Source of the DNA: Bifidobacterium animalis subsp. animalis ATCC 25527
Lineage (GTDB): Bacteria > Actinomycetota > Actinomycetes > Actinomycetales > Bifidobacteriaceae
DNA length: 64,000 nucleotides
NCBI RefSeq assembly: GCF_000260715.1
Contig: NC_017834.1
Coordinates: forward strand, 930,001 to 994,000
Direction: 5' to 3'
A program made the position numbers and the translations under genes. The notes beneath the pieces are model-generated. The model did no database searches. It saw nothing but the letters and a program-made list of their open reading frames with translations, and was not told where the DNA came from. Positions 1 through 7,030 of the stretch are shown one piece after another (position 1 is the first letter of the stretch; each line of letters opens with the position of its first letter).

Positions 1-612
1 AAGAAGTACAGTCCGGAACCGCGTGACGTGGTGTTCACCATACCGAATATCATCAGTCTGCTGCGCATCATCTCCATTCCGATCATCGCATGGCTCATCA
101 CCGAGCACAGCATGGTATGGGCACTGGTCGTGCTGGCGTTGTCGTTCGCCTCTGATGGGCTCGATGGTCTCATTGCGCGCAAATTCAATCAAGTGAGCAA
201 GATCGGCCAGTTGCTCGATCCGATCGCCGACCGGTTGCTCATCCTGTGCTCCATTCTGGCACTCGGCATCTGCCATGTGGTGCCTTGGTGGATGCTCATT
301 CTCGTGGCTTTGCGTGATGTGACGATGGCCGTGCTCACTGTGGTGCTCGCGCAACACAACTATGGGCCGCTTCCGGTGCACTTCGTGGGCAAGACAGGCA
401 CCGCAGTGCTCATGATCTCAATCGTCGGGCTCATGGTGGCCGACATAGAACGTCAGATGCCCGTATTCGAAATGCTGCACTATGCGGCTATCTCCTGTGC
501 AATCTGGGGCATAGGACTGTACTGGATGGCCGGGATCCTGTATATGCGCCAGGGCATCGGACTCCTGCAGGCAGATGGACGTCATTGCGCTGTTCGAAAC
601 GCAGGCAGGTAG
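1..612 (+). CDS. CDP-alcohol phosphatidyltransferase (PgsA-type), 5' end outside window
   Basis: Membrane enzyme that transfers a phosphatidyl group from CDP-diacylglycerol to an alcohol, probably glycerol 3-phosphate. The reading frame is open to the left edge, so the start lies upstream; a GTG at 28 has no ribosome binding site. The family signature is intact: DGLDGLIAR, then G and two Asp in GQLLDPIAD. Several hydrophobic segments follow. It heads a block (two DUF881 proteins, small basic protein, FHA protein, MerR) that matches the order after pgsA2 in Mycobacterium. The acceptor alcohol cannot be decided from the sequence. Confidence 0.85.
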   Translation, partial: KKYSPEPRDVVFTIPNIISLLRIISIPIIAWLITEHSMVWALVVLALSFASDGLDGLIARKFNQVSKIGQLLDPIADRLLILCSILALGICHVVPWWMLILVALRDVTMAVLTVVLAQHNYGPLPVHFVGKTGTAVLMISIVGLMVADIERQMPVFEMLHYAAISCAIWGIGLYWMAGILYMRQGIGLLQADGRHCAVRNAGR

Positions 613-635
613 GTAATCAGAGAGAGGACGCACAG

Positions 636-1613
636 TTGACCCGCGAAAACGGCATGCCTGAAGTGTTCCCGGTGAGTGTTGAAGATCCACCGGTTCGCAG
701 GCGTGCCGTTTTTTCATCCGCATACGCCCGCCTCGATTCACACCATACTGAGATAGTACGTGGCGGGATGATGCCGCCCCGGCGTCGAGGCAAACACTAT
801 GACGCCTCACTCCGGCTCATCGACGATCTGGTGAACCGTCCGATGGATGCCCTCTACAGCGATTCGAGACTGGTCACCAAACCGGATTCGAAACTCGCAT
901 TCTGGGGTACGCGCATTATCGTGCTCATCATATGCGTGGCCGTCGGATTCGCGGGATGCCTGTTCGTGCGCCTGCTCAACACCGATCCTCGCAAACAGGT
1001 ACGCCAACAGTTGGCGTCGCAGCTTGAGGCGCAGAATACGCACATAGGCGAACTGGAGAAGCAGATTGCGGGTCTGCGCGCAGATGTGGACCGCCAATCG
1101 CAATCCGCATTGCCCTCCCAGGTGGAGCAGGAGGTACGGCGCAACGAAGCGGCTGCGGGCGCCACCGCGGTCGAAGGCGAGGGCATTGTGCTCACCATTG
1201 CCGACCCGATGGTGACAAACAGCAATGCGCAGGAAGGGGCACTGCCTCGAGAGAAATCAGCGAACCGATTGCGCGTGGTCACCGACACTGATCTGCAATT
1301 GCTCGTCTCGCTTATGTGGAAGGCGGGCGCCGAGGCGATCTCCATCAACGACAACAGGCTGGGGGTGCAGACGTCCATACGAACCGCAGGCAACTCCATA
1401 CTCATTGGCACCACGCCGGTTTCAAGCCCATACCGCATTCAAGCCATCGGCAATAAGAACGAGCTTGCGAATAGAATGGGGCAGAGGGAGCTCTCGATGC
1501 TGTACCAGGAGTTCAAGGACGCCGGTATGACGTTGCAGACCAGCAAGGAGAATATGATTCGGCTCAAGGCGGCGACACCTGGCCAGGTTACATACGCGAA
1601 GGAGATACAGTAA
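636..1613 (+). CDS. DUF881 family membrane-anchored protein (first copy)
   Basis: A cytoplasmic N-terminal tail with RRRGKHYDASL is followed by one transmembrane segment (IIVLIICVAVGFAGCLFV), a coiled coil (residues about 110-165, rich in Gln, Glu and Leu) and a C-terminal DUF881 domain containing GAEAISINDNR. No biochemical role is established for DUF881; actinobacterial members sit next to the small basic protein. The start is uncertain: TTG at 636 has AGAGAGGA eight bases upstream, while ATG at 768 would give a shorter protein beginning MMPPRRR. The stop codon overlaps the next start by one base (TAATG), so translation is probably coupled. Confidence 0.85.
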   Translation: MTRENGMPEVFPVSVEDPPVRRRAVFSSAYARLDSHHTEIVRGGMMPPRRRGKHYDASLRLIDDLVNRPMDALYSDSRLVTKPDSKLAFWGTRIIVLIICVAVGFAGCLFVRLLNTDPRKQVRQQLASQLEAQNTHIGELEKQIAGLRADVDRQSQSALPSQVEQEVRRNEAAAGATAVEGEGIVLTIADPMVTNSNAQEGALPREKSANRLRVVTDTDLQLLVSLMWKAGAEAISINDNRLGVQTSIRTAGNSILIGTTPVSSPYRIQAIGNKNELANRMGQRELSMLYQEFKDAGMTLQTSKENMIRLKAATPGQVTYAKEIQ

Positions 1614-1945
1614 TGGCAGCAGTGCTCGGTCTGATCATCGGCGTGGTAGTCGGTCTGTTCGTGAAACCGGACATTCCGATTTGGCTCCAACCGTACCTTC
1701 CGATCATGGTGGTGGCGGCACTTGATGCGTTGCTTGGTGCGGCACGTGCCTACTTCGAGCGCAGCTTCTCCGACAAGGTGTTCGTGATCTCGTTCTTCTC
1801 CAATGTTGTCACCGCAACGCTCCTAGTGCTTCTGGGCAACCAGCTCGGCGTGGGTTCGCAACTCTCCACCGCCGTCATCGTCGTGCTTGGCATCCGCATC
1901 TTCTCCAACGTCTCGGCAATCCGTCGTTTCATTTTCCAGGGGTGA
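1613..1945 (+). CDS. Small basic family protein (DUF1290)
   Basis: A 110-residue membrane protein with about three hydrophobic segments, beginning MAAVLGLIIGVVVGLFVKP. It matches the actinobacterial and Firmicutes small basic protein family by length and by the conserved stretches PYLPIMVVAALDALLGAARA and RIFSNVSAIRR. Its function is unknown. It lies between two DUF881 genes and overlaps both at start and stop, so the three are one translationally coupled unit, suggesting a membrane complex. Confidence 0.88.
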   Translation: MAAVLGLIIGVVVGLFVKPDIPIWLQPYLPIMVVAALDALLGAARAYFERSFSDKVFVISFFSNVVTATLLVLLGNQLGVGSQLSTAVIVVLGIRIFSNVSAIRRFIFQG

Positions 1946-1947
1946 GC

Positions 1948-2826
1948 ATGGGCGAAGCGAATGAGCACGAGAACAAACCGATTCAGTCAGCCGGGACGCC
2001 TCCTGAACCGCCCAGAGGCAGCCATGTGAAGAAAATCCTCTCTCAGCAGAAAAAAGACTGGCAGAACGACAAACTGCCAACTGGTGCATTTCCGGTGGTC
2101 AAGAAAGCGAAACCGAAGAAGCAGATTTCCGGACGCGCACAATCCATTCGCGCGCGGCTGCTGGCCAGTGTGCTTGTAGCGGCATTGTGCGCACTGCTGT
2201 CGTTCGGGTACGTGATTCAGGTGAACAATACGGATATGACGTATGAGACGATGACCGAGTCTGAACTCACCCGTATGCTCGGCGAGACGAACACGCAGGT
2301 ACAGCGCCTTGAAGAGCGACGCACCGAGCTCAGCCGGCAGCTCACTTCGCTGCAGCAGGCAGCCGATAAGGAGGCCGAGGCGAACCGCATCGCCAAGGAG
2401 AACGAGGAGTCCAGCGGCATTCTCTCAGGTCGGCTTCCCGCGGAAGGTCCCGGCATCATCGTGCATATCTCCGCCGGCACCAAGGCCCCAATCGATGCAG
2501 CGACCATGTTCAACCTCATCGAGGAGCTGCGCAACGGAGGTGCAGAGGTCATTGCCATCAACGATGTGCGGGTGGTCACCTCCACCTACATCAGCGAAGG
2601 GGCGAATGGCCTCATATGTGACGGCAAGGCACTCAACGCGCCATACATCGTCAAGGCCATAGGAGAGCAGAACAACCTTGCGAATGCAGTGAACATGGCC
2701 GGTGGCGTCGGCTCGAGGCTCACGGTGAAATTCGGGGCGAGCGTGAACGTCGAGACGTCCGATGACGTGAAAATCACCCAGACGCAGCCGGTGACCGACT
2801 ATAAGTACGCAAAGATTGTAGAATGA
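1948..2826 (+). CDS. DUF881 family membrane-anchored protein (second copy)
   Basis: A 292-residue paralogue of the protein two genes upstream: basic cytoplasmic N-terminus, one transmembrane helix (LLASVLVAALCALLSFGYVI), a coiled coil (ELTRMLGETNTQVQRLEERR onward), then the DUF881 domain with LRNGGAEVIAINDVRVV and NAPYIVKAIG. ATG at 1948 has AGGGG seven bases upstream; a GTG at 1942 overlapping the previous stop (GTGA) is the alternative. Two DUF881 proteins flanking a small basic protein is the usual actinobacterial arrangement. Function unknown. Confidence 0.87.
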   Translation: MGEANEHENKPIQSAGTPPEPPRGSHVKKILSQQKKDWQNDKLPTGAFPVVKKAKPKKQISGRAQSIRARLLASVLVAALCALLSFGYVIQVNNTDMTYETMTESELTRMLGETNTQVQRLEERRTELSRQLTSLQQAADKEAEANRIAKENEESSGILSGRLPAEGPGIIVHISAGTKAPIDAATMFNLIEELRNGGAEVIAINDVRVVTSTYISEGANGLICDGKALNAPYIVKAIGEQNNLANAVNMAGGVGSRLTVKFGASVNVETSDDVKITQTQPVTDYKYAKIVE

Positions 2827-2832
2827 GGAGTT

Positions 2833-3273
2833 ATGACTGATCCAATTCCAAGTGCAGGCGAAACCACCATCATCGGCATGCCTGCCATCCAGATTCCAGT
2901 GACCACCAGCGGTGAGCGCCCGTTGACGCAGGAGGATCTGCAGACCATCTCCAGACTGGCGGACGACACGGCTCTGCTTATCGCAACGCGTGGCGCTCTT
3001 TCCGGTTCGCGTTACCTGCTCGATGAAGACGAGGTGACCGTGGGCAGGGACCCGCGCGCGGACATTCTGCTCGACGATTCCACGGTCTCGCGCCAGCATG
3101 CCGTGTTCCGCCGCGAAAACGGCGCCTACACGGTGATTGATGCCGGCAGCCTCAACGGCACCTATGTGAACCGACAGAGGGTTGACAAGGCGACACTCAA
3201 GAATGGTGACGAGATCATGATCGGGAAGTTCCGCCTGATCTATTTCACGAACAGCGCGGTGCGTAACATCTGA
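2833..3273 (+). CDS. FHA domain protein, GarA/OdhI-like
   Basis: A 146-residue protein with a C-terminal forkhead-associated domain (about residues 55-140) carrying the phosphothreonine-binding motifs VGRDPRADI, SRQHAVFRR and SLNGTYVN. In GarA/OdhI, a Thr in an N-terminal ETT motif is phosphorylated by a Ser/Thr kinase and then bound by the protein's own FHA domain, switching off its inhibition of 2-oxoglutarate-using enzymes. An ETT motif is present here at residues 10-12. The start has a strong GAGGAG site. Placement before a MerR gene matches garA and its neighbour in Mycobacterium. Confidence 0.88.
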   Translation: MTDPIPSAGETTIIGMPAIQIPVTTSGERPLTQEDLQTISRLADDTALLIATRGALSGSRYLLDEDEVTVGRDPRADILLDDSTVSRQHAVFRRENGAYTVIDAGSLNGTYVNRQRVDKATLKNGDEIMIGKFRLIYFTNSAVRNI

Positions 3274-3295
3274 GCATTGAGCCGCACGCCCTGCA

Positions 3296-4027
3296 ATGGA
3301 GTCGAATCGGGAGACACAAGCACAGCGGGAAGGTCGGAATGACGGCCTCCCGCTTTTCGTGGATGTCCCATTGCTCGAGGTTGACGATTCCATGGCACAA
3401 GGGGAGCTGTTCCCGGACTCCCTGCTGGAAACCGAGCCGGTTCGCAAGGGTTACCGCGGATCTGCGGCGTCACGGGCAGCCGGCATCACATACCGGCAAC
3501 TCGACTACTGGGCGCATAAGCATATCGTGGAGCCATCGGTCACCGCATCGCACGGTTCGGGATCGCGACGCCTGTATTCCTTCAACGATGTGCTCATGCT
3601 CGCCGCATGCAAGAAATTGCTCGACCTCGGCGTGAACTTGCAGAACATATCGCAAACATTGCAGTTCCTACGGGCCTACCGCTCCACACAGCTCTCCCAC
3701 ATGGTCATCGTCTGCGACGGGGAGCATGTGCGCGCCTGCGAGGGTGAGACCATGTTCGCCGATGTGCTGCAGCATGAATCCGCCGTGTTCATCATTGCCG
3801 TCGGGACGCTGTTCCGTCAAGTGGAGTCCAGCCTGGCGGCCGCCGAATTCGTTGCCGTCACCTCCGATGTCGCCTTACGGCGCCTGAGCGTCGATTCCGA
3901 TGGGCCGTTGGCTCGTCTGCCGATTGTCGCGAAAGGCACCAGACTGCATCACCGGGACGCGCACGTCGAGCCTCCGTATTGCGATGTGCCCTTGGACATC
4001 GATGGGCATTCGTACGCTGTGGCGTAA
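3296..4027 (+). CDS. MerR family transcriptional regulator
   Basis: A 243-residue protein with a winged helix-turn-helix near residues 58-130 (AAGITYRQLDYWAHKHIV, then SGSRRLYSFNDVLMLAACKK), typical of the MerR family. The C-terminal part is unlike metal-binding MerR proteins and contains no cysteine cluster. It follows the GarA-like gene as in Mycobacterium. No clear ribosome binding site precedes the ATG at 3296, so the exact start, or translation by coupling to the upstream gene 22 bases away, is uncertain. The target promoter is unknown. Confidence 0.85.
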   Translation: MESNRETQAQREGRNDGLPLFVDVPLLEVDDSMAQGELFPDSLLETEPVRKGYRGSAASRAAGITYRQLDYWAHKHIVEPSVTASHGSGSRRLYSFNDVLMLAACKKLLDLGVNLQNISQTLQFLRAYRSTQLSHMVIVCDGEHVRACEGETMFADVLQHESAVFIIAVGTLFRQVESSLAAAEFVAVTSDVALRRLSVDSDGPLARLPIVAKGTRLHHRDAHVEPPYCDVPLDIDGHSYAVA

Positions 4028-4060
4028 TATATCAATGTGCATGAAGACGAGGGGAGTGAC

Positions 4061-4465
4061 ATGAACGCCTTACCTGCCATTCTATGGATTGCTGCAGCGC
4101 TCTGTGCGGTCATGGTGTGTGCGGTCACCGTGTACTGCAGCCATTTCGGGCGTGCGGATGTTGTGGTCAAACCAGTCAGTTGGGCCGTGATCATCGGCCA
4201 GCTCACCACCTTTGTCTTGTTCGCCATGCCGTATTTCCTGTTCCTGGCGAACAAGGACTCGATTGATGCCCACCCACGCTCGCTCTACGAACGGTTGGGA
4301 TGGCCCTCCGCGGTGGTTGCCGTGGTGTTGGTGTTCGCAGAGTTGGCGCTCATGTATGTGCAGGCTCGGCGCGCCATGCGTTTCGAACCGGCACACATCG
4401 AACCATTGCCTGACGATGGTGACGCAGACGGTGACGAGACCCATGAGGGGACGTCAATCATATGA
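4061..4465 (+). CDS. Small membrane protein of unknown function
   Basis: A 134-residue protein with about three transmembrane segments (near residues 4-26, 40-60 and 85-105) and a short acidic tail (PDDGDADGDETHEG). The ATG at 4061 is preceded by GAGGGGAG at good spacing; an upstream in-frame GTG at 4037 lacks such a site. Its stop codon overlaps the start of the first crcB gene (ATGA), so it is co-translated with the fluoride channel genes. No recognised domain. Confidence 0.75.
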   Translation: MNALPAILWIAAALCAVMVCAVTVYCSHFGRADVVVKPVSWAVIIGQLTTFVLFAMPYFLFLANKDSIDAHPRSLYERLGWPSAVVAVVLVFAELALMYVQARRAMRFEPAHIEPLPDDGDADGDETHEGTSII

Positions 4466-4839
4466 TCTGGCTGAATCTAAGCGCGGTGGCTGTTGGTGCG
4501 TTTTCCGGCGGCTGTTTGCGTTCATTGGCTTCAGGCTGGCTTAACCGCAAGGACTACGCGATCCCATACGGCACTCTGTTGGTGAATCTGACCGGTTCGT
4601 TGCTCGTGGGCATCATGCTGGGGGTAGCGGCCCTGGGGCCTGTGGCCGAGCCGTGGAAAGCTTTGCTGATCACGGGATTCTGCGGCGGTCTGACCACATT
4701 CTCCACCTTTACGTCGGAAGTCGTGTCGCTGTTCGAAGAGCACAGCACGGTTCGCGCGTGGATCTATTGGATCGGCAGCGTCGTGGTGGGCATTTGTTGC
4801 GTGGCGTTGGGTTTTCTCATCACCAGAGCGTTTGCGTAG
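4462..4839 (+). CDS. crcB1: Fluoride-specific ion channel subunit CrcB (first copy)
   Basis: A 125-residue four-helix membrane protein of the CrcB/Fluc family, which exports fluoride by a dimeric channel. The diagnostic GFCGGLTTFSTF motif is at about residues 73-84, and NLTGSLLVG carries the conserved pore Asn. Start overlaps the preceding stop (ATGA). The next gene is a second crcB, so the channel is likely a heterodimer with the subunits in opposite orientation, as known for paired Fluc genes. I saw no fluoride riboswitch in the available leader. Confidence 0.93.
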   Translation: MIWLNLSAVAVGAFSGGCLRSLASGWLNRKDYAIPYGTLLVNLTGSLLVGIMLGVAALGPVAEPWKALLITGFCGGLTTFSTFTSEVVSLFEEHSTVRAWIYWIGSVVVGICCVALGFLITRAFA

Positions 4840-4847
4840 GGAGATAC

Positions 4848-5225
4848 ATGGAACTCATTGCAGTGGGATTCGGATGTGCATTGGGAGCCGTCTGCCGGTA
4901 TCTGCTGGAGAATGGACTCAACACTTGGACGATGGATCCGATCTCGATTCTTGTCATCAATTGCATGGGCTGTTTCCTCATGGGGCTATTCACCGCAATC
5001 ATCGAACGACGCGAACCGAGCAAGATCATGGCGAAATTCATGACCACGGGATTCTGCGGCGGTCTGACCACGTTCTCCACCTTTTCGGCCGATACCTACA
5101 AACTGCTGCAGACGAATGCTTGGCAGGCGATCGCGCTAGTGCTGGCGAGCCTGTTCCTCGGCATATTGCTGTATACTCTGGGTCGCAGGCCCCCGCGGGG
5201 TAATGCACACGCCGATGTCGTTTGA
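4848..5225 (+). CDS. crcB2: Fluoride-specific ion channel subunit CrcB (second copy)
   Basis: A 125-residue CrcB/Fluc subunit starting MELIAVGFGCALGAVCRYLL eight bases after the first copy, with GGGAG ahead of the ATG. It carries NCMGCFLMG (pore Asn) and GFCGGLTTFSTFSAD. About 40 bases over the signature motif are almost identical to the first copy, whereas the rest has diverged. A longer in-frame reading from 4653 would overlap the first crcB gene and is not credible. Confidence 0.93.
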   Translation: MELIAVGFGCALGAVCRYLLENGLNTWTMDPISILVINCMGCFLMGLFTAIIERREPSKIMAKFMTTGFCGGLTTFSTFSADTYKLLQTNAWQAIALVLASLFLGILLYTLGRRPPRGNAHADVV

Positions 5226-5712
5226 GCTGTGGAGGAATCCAAGGCAATGCATGGGGGAGAAGGTGTTGCTGTTCTGGCAATCCTTGGTGAATGCCACGCT
5301 AGTTCGAATAATGAAGTAACAGGTATTTAAATTACCGAAGAAAACAAGAAAAATCTACACGTTTGAAATATATATATACAACATGATGTAGATAATCCGT
5401 AAAAATAGATCTATAGACAAGAATATTGAAAATGCCCAGTGCAAATGTTTTCAATAATAAGGCTTGTTCGATAAACATATTGTACGTGACCCATCGTTTT
5501 ATCGCTGCGGGATTGGTCGTATCCTGTCGGTCTTGTTGCGATGAATGTCGTGGTGCCGCCCGTAGTGCGGATGGTGCGGTTGTGTATTCGATCTGATTGT
5601 GCCCGGCGAATGAGCTAGATATGGCATACCGCATACATGTCTCAACGGGGAGTGTAACGGTTCACTAATCTGACATAACGTACATTATCGGATAATAGTA
5701 TACCAATATAGT
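5226..5712. other. AT-rich intergenic region without a supported gene
   Basis: About 490 bases between crcB2 and a convergent hydrolase gene. The stretch 5290-5480 is clearly richer in A+T than its surroundings and contains an inverted repeat, ATTGAAAA (5425-5432) and TTTTCAAT (5448-5455). A 100-codon reading exists on the minus strand (5332-5634), but its composition is poor and it lacks a good ribosome binding site, so I do not call it a gene. It may be a regulatory or foreign remnant. Confidence 0.4.
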
Positions 5713-5745
5713 GAAGGGGCGTATACGTATTGCATACGCCCCTTC
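5713..5745. terminator. Hairpin between convergent crcB2 and HAD hydrolase genes
   Basis: A perfect 12-base stem (GAAGGGGCGTAT at 5713-5724, ATACGCCCCTTC at 5734-5745) with a nine-base loop. It lies just after the stop of the minus-strand hydrolase and downstream of the plus-strand genes. No long T run follows on either strand, so efficiency is uncertain. Confidence 0.6.
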
Positions 5746-5772
5746 TGATGAGATTATTGGATTGTCAATCGG

Positions 5773-6492
5773 TCACTGGCGTTCCGTGAAGTAATCGTTC
5801 ACCGCATCGGCAAGCTCGCTGACGAACGGAACCACACGGTATGCGCCATGCTCGCGCAATTCGTTCGGCTCGGCATAGCCCCAGCCGCAACCCAGACAGT
5901 CGAGCCCATTGAGCTTGGCGCCGTCCACATCGGTCCAACGATCTCCCACCATGAGCGCTCTGTCTCCGGTGTTCCTGTCTACACCGATTCTGTCGAGCGC
6001 ATAGGTGATCACCGCTTCCTTGGTGATGCGCGAATTGTCTTTGCTCGCCCCGTAGATGCCGTCAACAAGATCGGTCAGATGGAAATGCTCGCAAATCGGA
6101 ATGGCCTGATACTCGGGCTTTGCCGTGCATACCGCGAGATAGTAGCCCATCTCGCGCATTTTGCGCAGCTGTTCGGGAATGCCTTCGTACATCGAGTTGA
6201 CAAGACGGCCGGGCACTTTCCGCCCGGGTTCGTTCGGATCGTCGAACACATTCGCATCACCATAGAAATGCCGATAGACGCGTACCGCTTCATCGAGTTT
6301 GTGCGGCGGAATGCCGTTGAGCTTCATCGAATCGATGATGGCAGGTCCAATGAAACGCTGCAATGCCTCGTCGTTTGGCACGGGAACATCCACGGCCTCG
6401 AAGGCCTTGATCACGCATTTGATAATGCCGGGGCCTGATTCCGTCAACGTGCCGTCGAGATCGAGCAACACCACTCGTCTGGGTTCTGTCAT
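5773..6492 (-). CDS. HAD-superfamily hydrolase, phosphoglycolate phosphatase-like
   Basis: A 239-residue cytoplasmic phosphatase. Motif I is VVLLDLDGTLTESGPGI with the nucleophilic Asp, the helical cap follows (FIGPAI), motif II/III lies in AVCTAKPEYQAI, and motif IV is MVGDRWTDVDGAK. The pattern matches the Gph/PGMB-like group, so the substrate is a small phosphate ester that cannot be named. ATG preceded by GAGGAAATAC. It is probably a single-gene unit, converging on crcB2. Confidence 0.88.
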   Translation of the reverse strand: MTEPRRVVLLDLDGTLTESGPGIIKCVIKAFEAVDVPVPNDEALQRFIGPAIIDSMKLNGIPPHKLDEAVRVYRHFYGDANVFDDPNEPGRKVPGRLVNSMYEGIPEQLRKMREMGYYLAVCTAKPEYQAIPICEHFHLTDLVDGIYGASKDNSRITKEAVITYALDRIGVDRNTGDRALMVGDRWTDVDGAKLNGLDCLGCGWGYAEPNELREHGAYRVVPFVSELADAVNDYFTERQ

Positions 6493-6542
6493 GTATTTCC
6501 TCTTTCCGCCCTATATGGGCACACGCTGTTTTGCAAATGAAA

Positions 6543-6575
6543 AACCTGACATAACATGCTCTGTCATGTCAGGTT
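6543..6575 (-). terminator. Rho-independent terminator of rbpA
   Basis: On the minus strand a nine-base stem (AACCTGACA/TGTCAGGTT) is followed directly by a T-rich stretch (TTTTTCATTTG). It lies within 40 bases of the rbpA stop. Confidence 0.8.
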
Positions 6576-6579
6576 GTCG

Positions 6580-6927
6580 TCACTCGTAGTCCGGAATCCA
6601 GCCGTCGTGATGCATCTTCAGACGCTTTTCGAGCAATGCCGCCAGCTCGTCCTCGCTACGACGCTCCATGAGCATATCCCAATGCGTGCGGGTCGGCTTG
6701 GTGATTTCGTCCGGCTGCTCGTCCTCCTCGTTCTCACGGTGCGCGGTGGCGCCGCAACGGCACTCCCATTCGTTCGGAAGATCCGCGGACTCGGCGAACG
6801 GCAGGATGGTACGGTGCCCCTTCGGACATACGTAGGCCACTTCGACGCGAGCCGCGAAATCGACATTGTCGTCGGACTCCAAGGACTTCGCGCCAATGCT
6901 CATGCCACGCAGACTGCGTTCCGCCAT
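6580..6927 (-). CDS. rbpA: RNA polymerase-binding protein RbpA
   Basis: A 115-residue actinobacterial transcription factor that binds RNA polymerase and the principal sigma factor and stabilises open complexes. Recognised from MAERSLRGMSIGAKSLESD, the core with CPKGH and CRCG (a possible zinc site, Cys-x-x-x-His and Cys-x-Cys), and the C-terminal sigma-interaction segment TRTHWDMLMERRSEDELAAL. Strong AAGGAGG ribosome binding site. Own terminator downstream. Confidence 0.96.
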   Translation of the reverse strand: MAERSLRGMSIGAKSLESDDNVDFAARVEVAYVCPKGHRTILPFAESADLPNEWECRCGATAHRENEEDEQPDEITKPTRTHWDMLMERRSEDELAALLEKRLKMHHDGWIPDYE

Positions 6928-7030
6928 GCTGTTCCTCCTTGAGTTTCAAAGTACTTCCAAGCTACAAAACAGCTGGGACTACCCCTTTATTCCTTGCATT
7001 CTCGGTGCCGGGCACCGGTCCTGGCACCGA

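Noticed and set aside
4021..4061. Possible fluoride riboswitch ahead of the crcB unit
   Set aside because: The gap before the small membrane gene is only about 30 bases and lacks the conserved riboswitch elements.
5332..5634. 100-codon reading on the minus strand in the AT-rich gap
   Set aside because: No ribosome binding site, no recognisable features, unusual composition.
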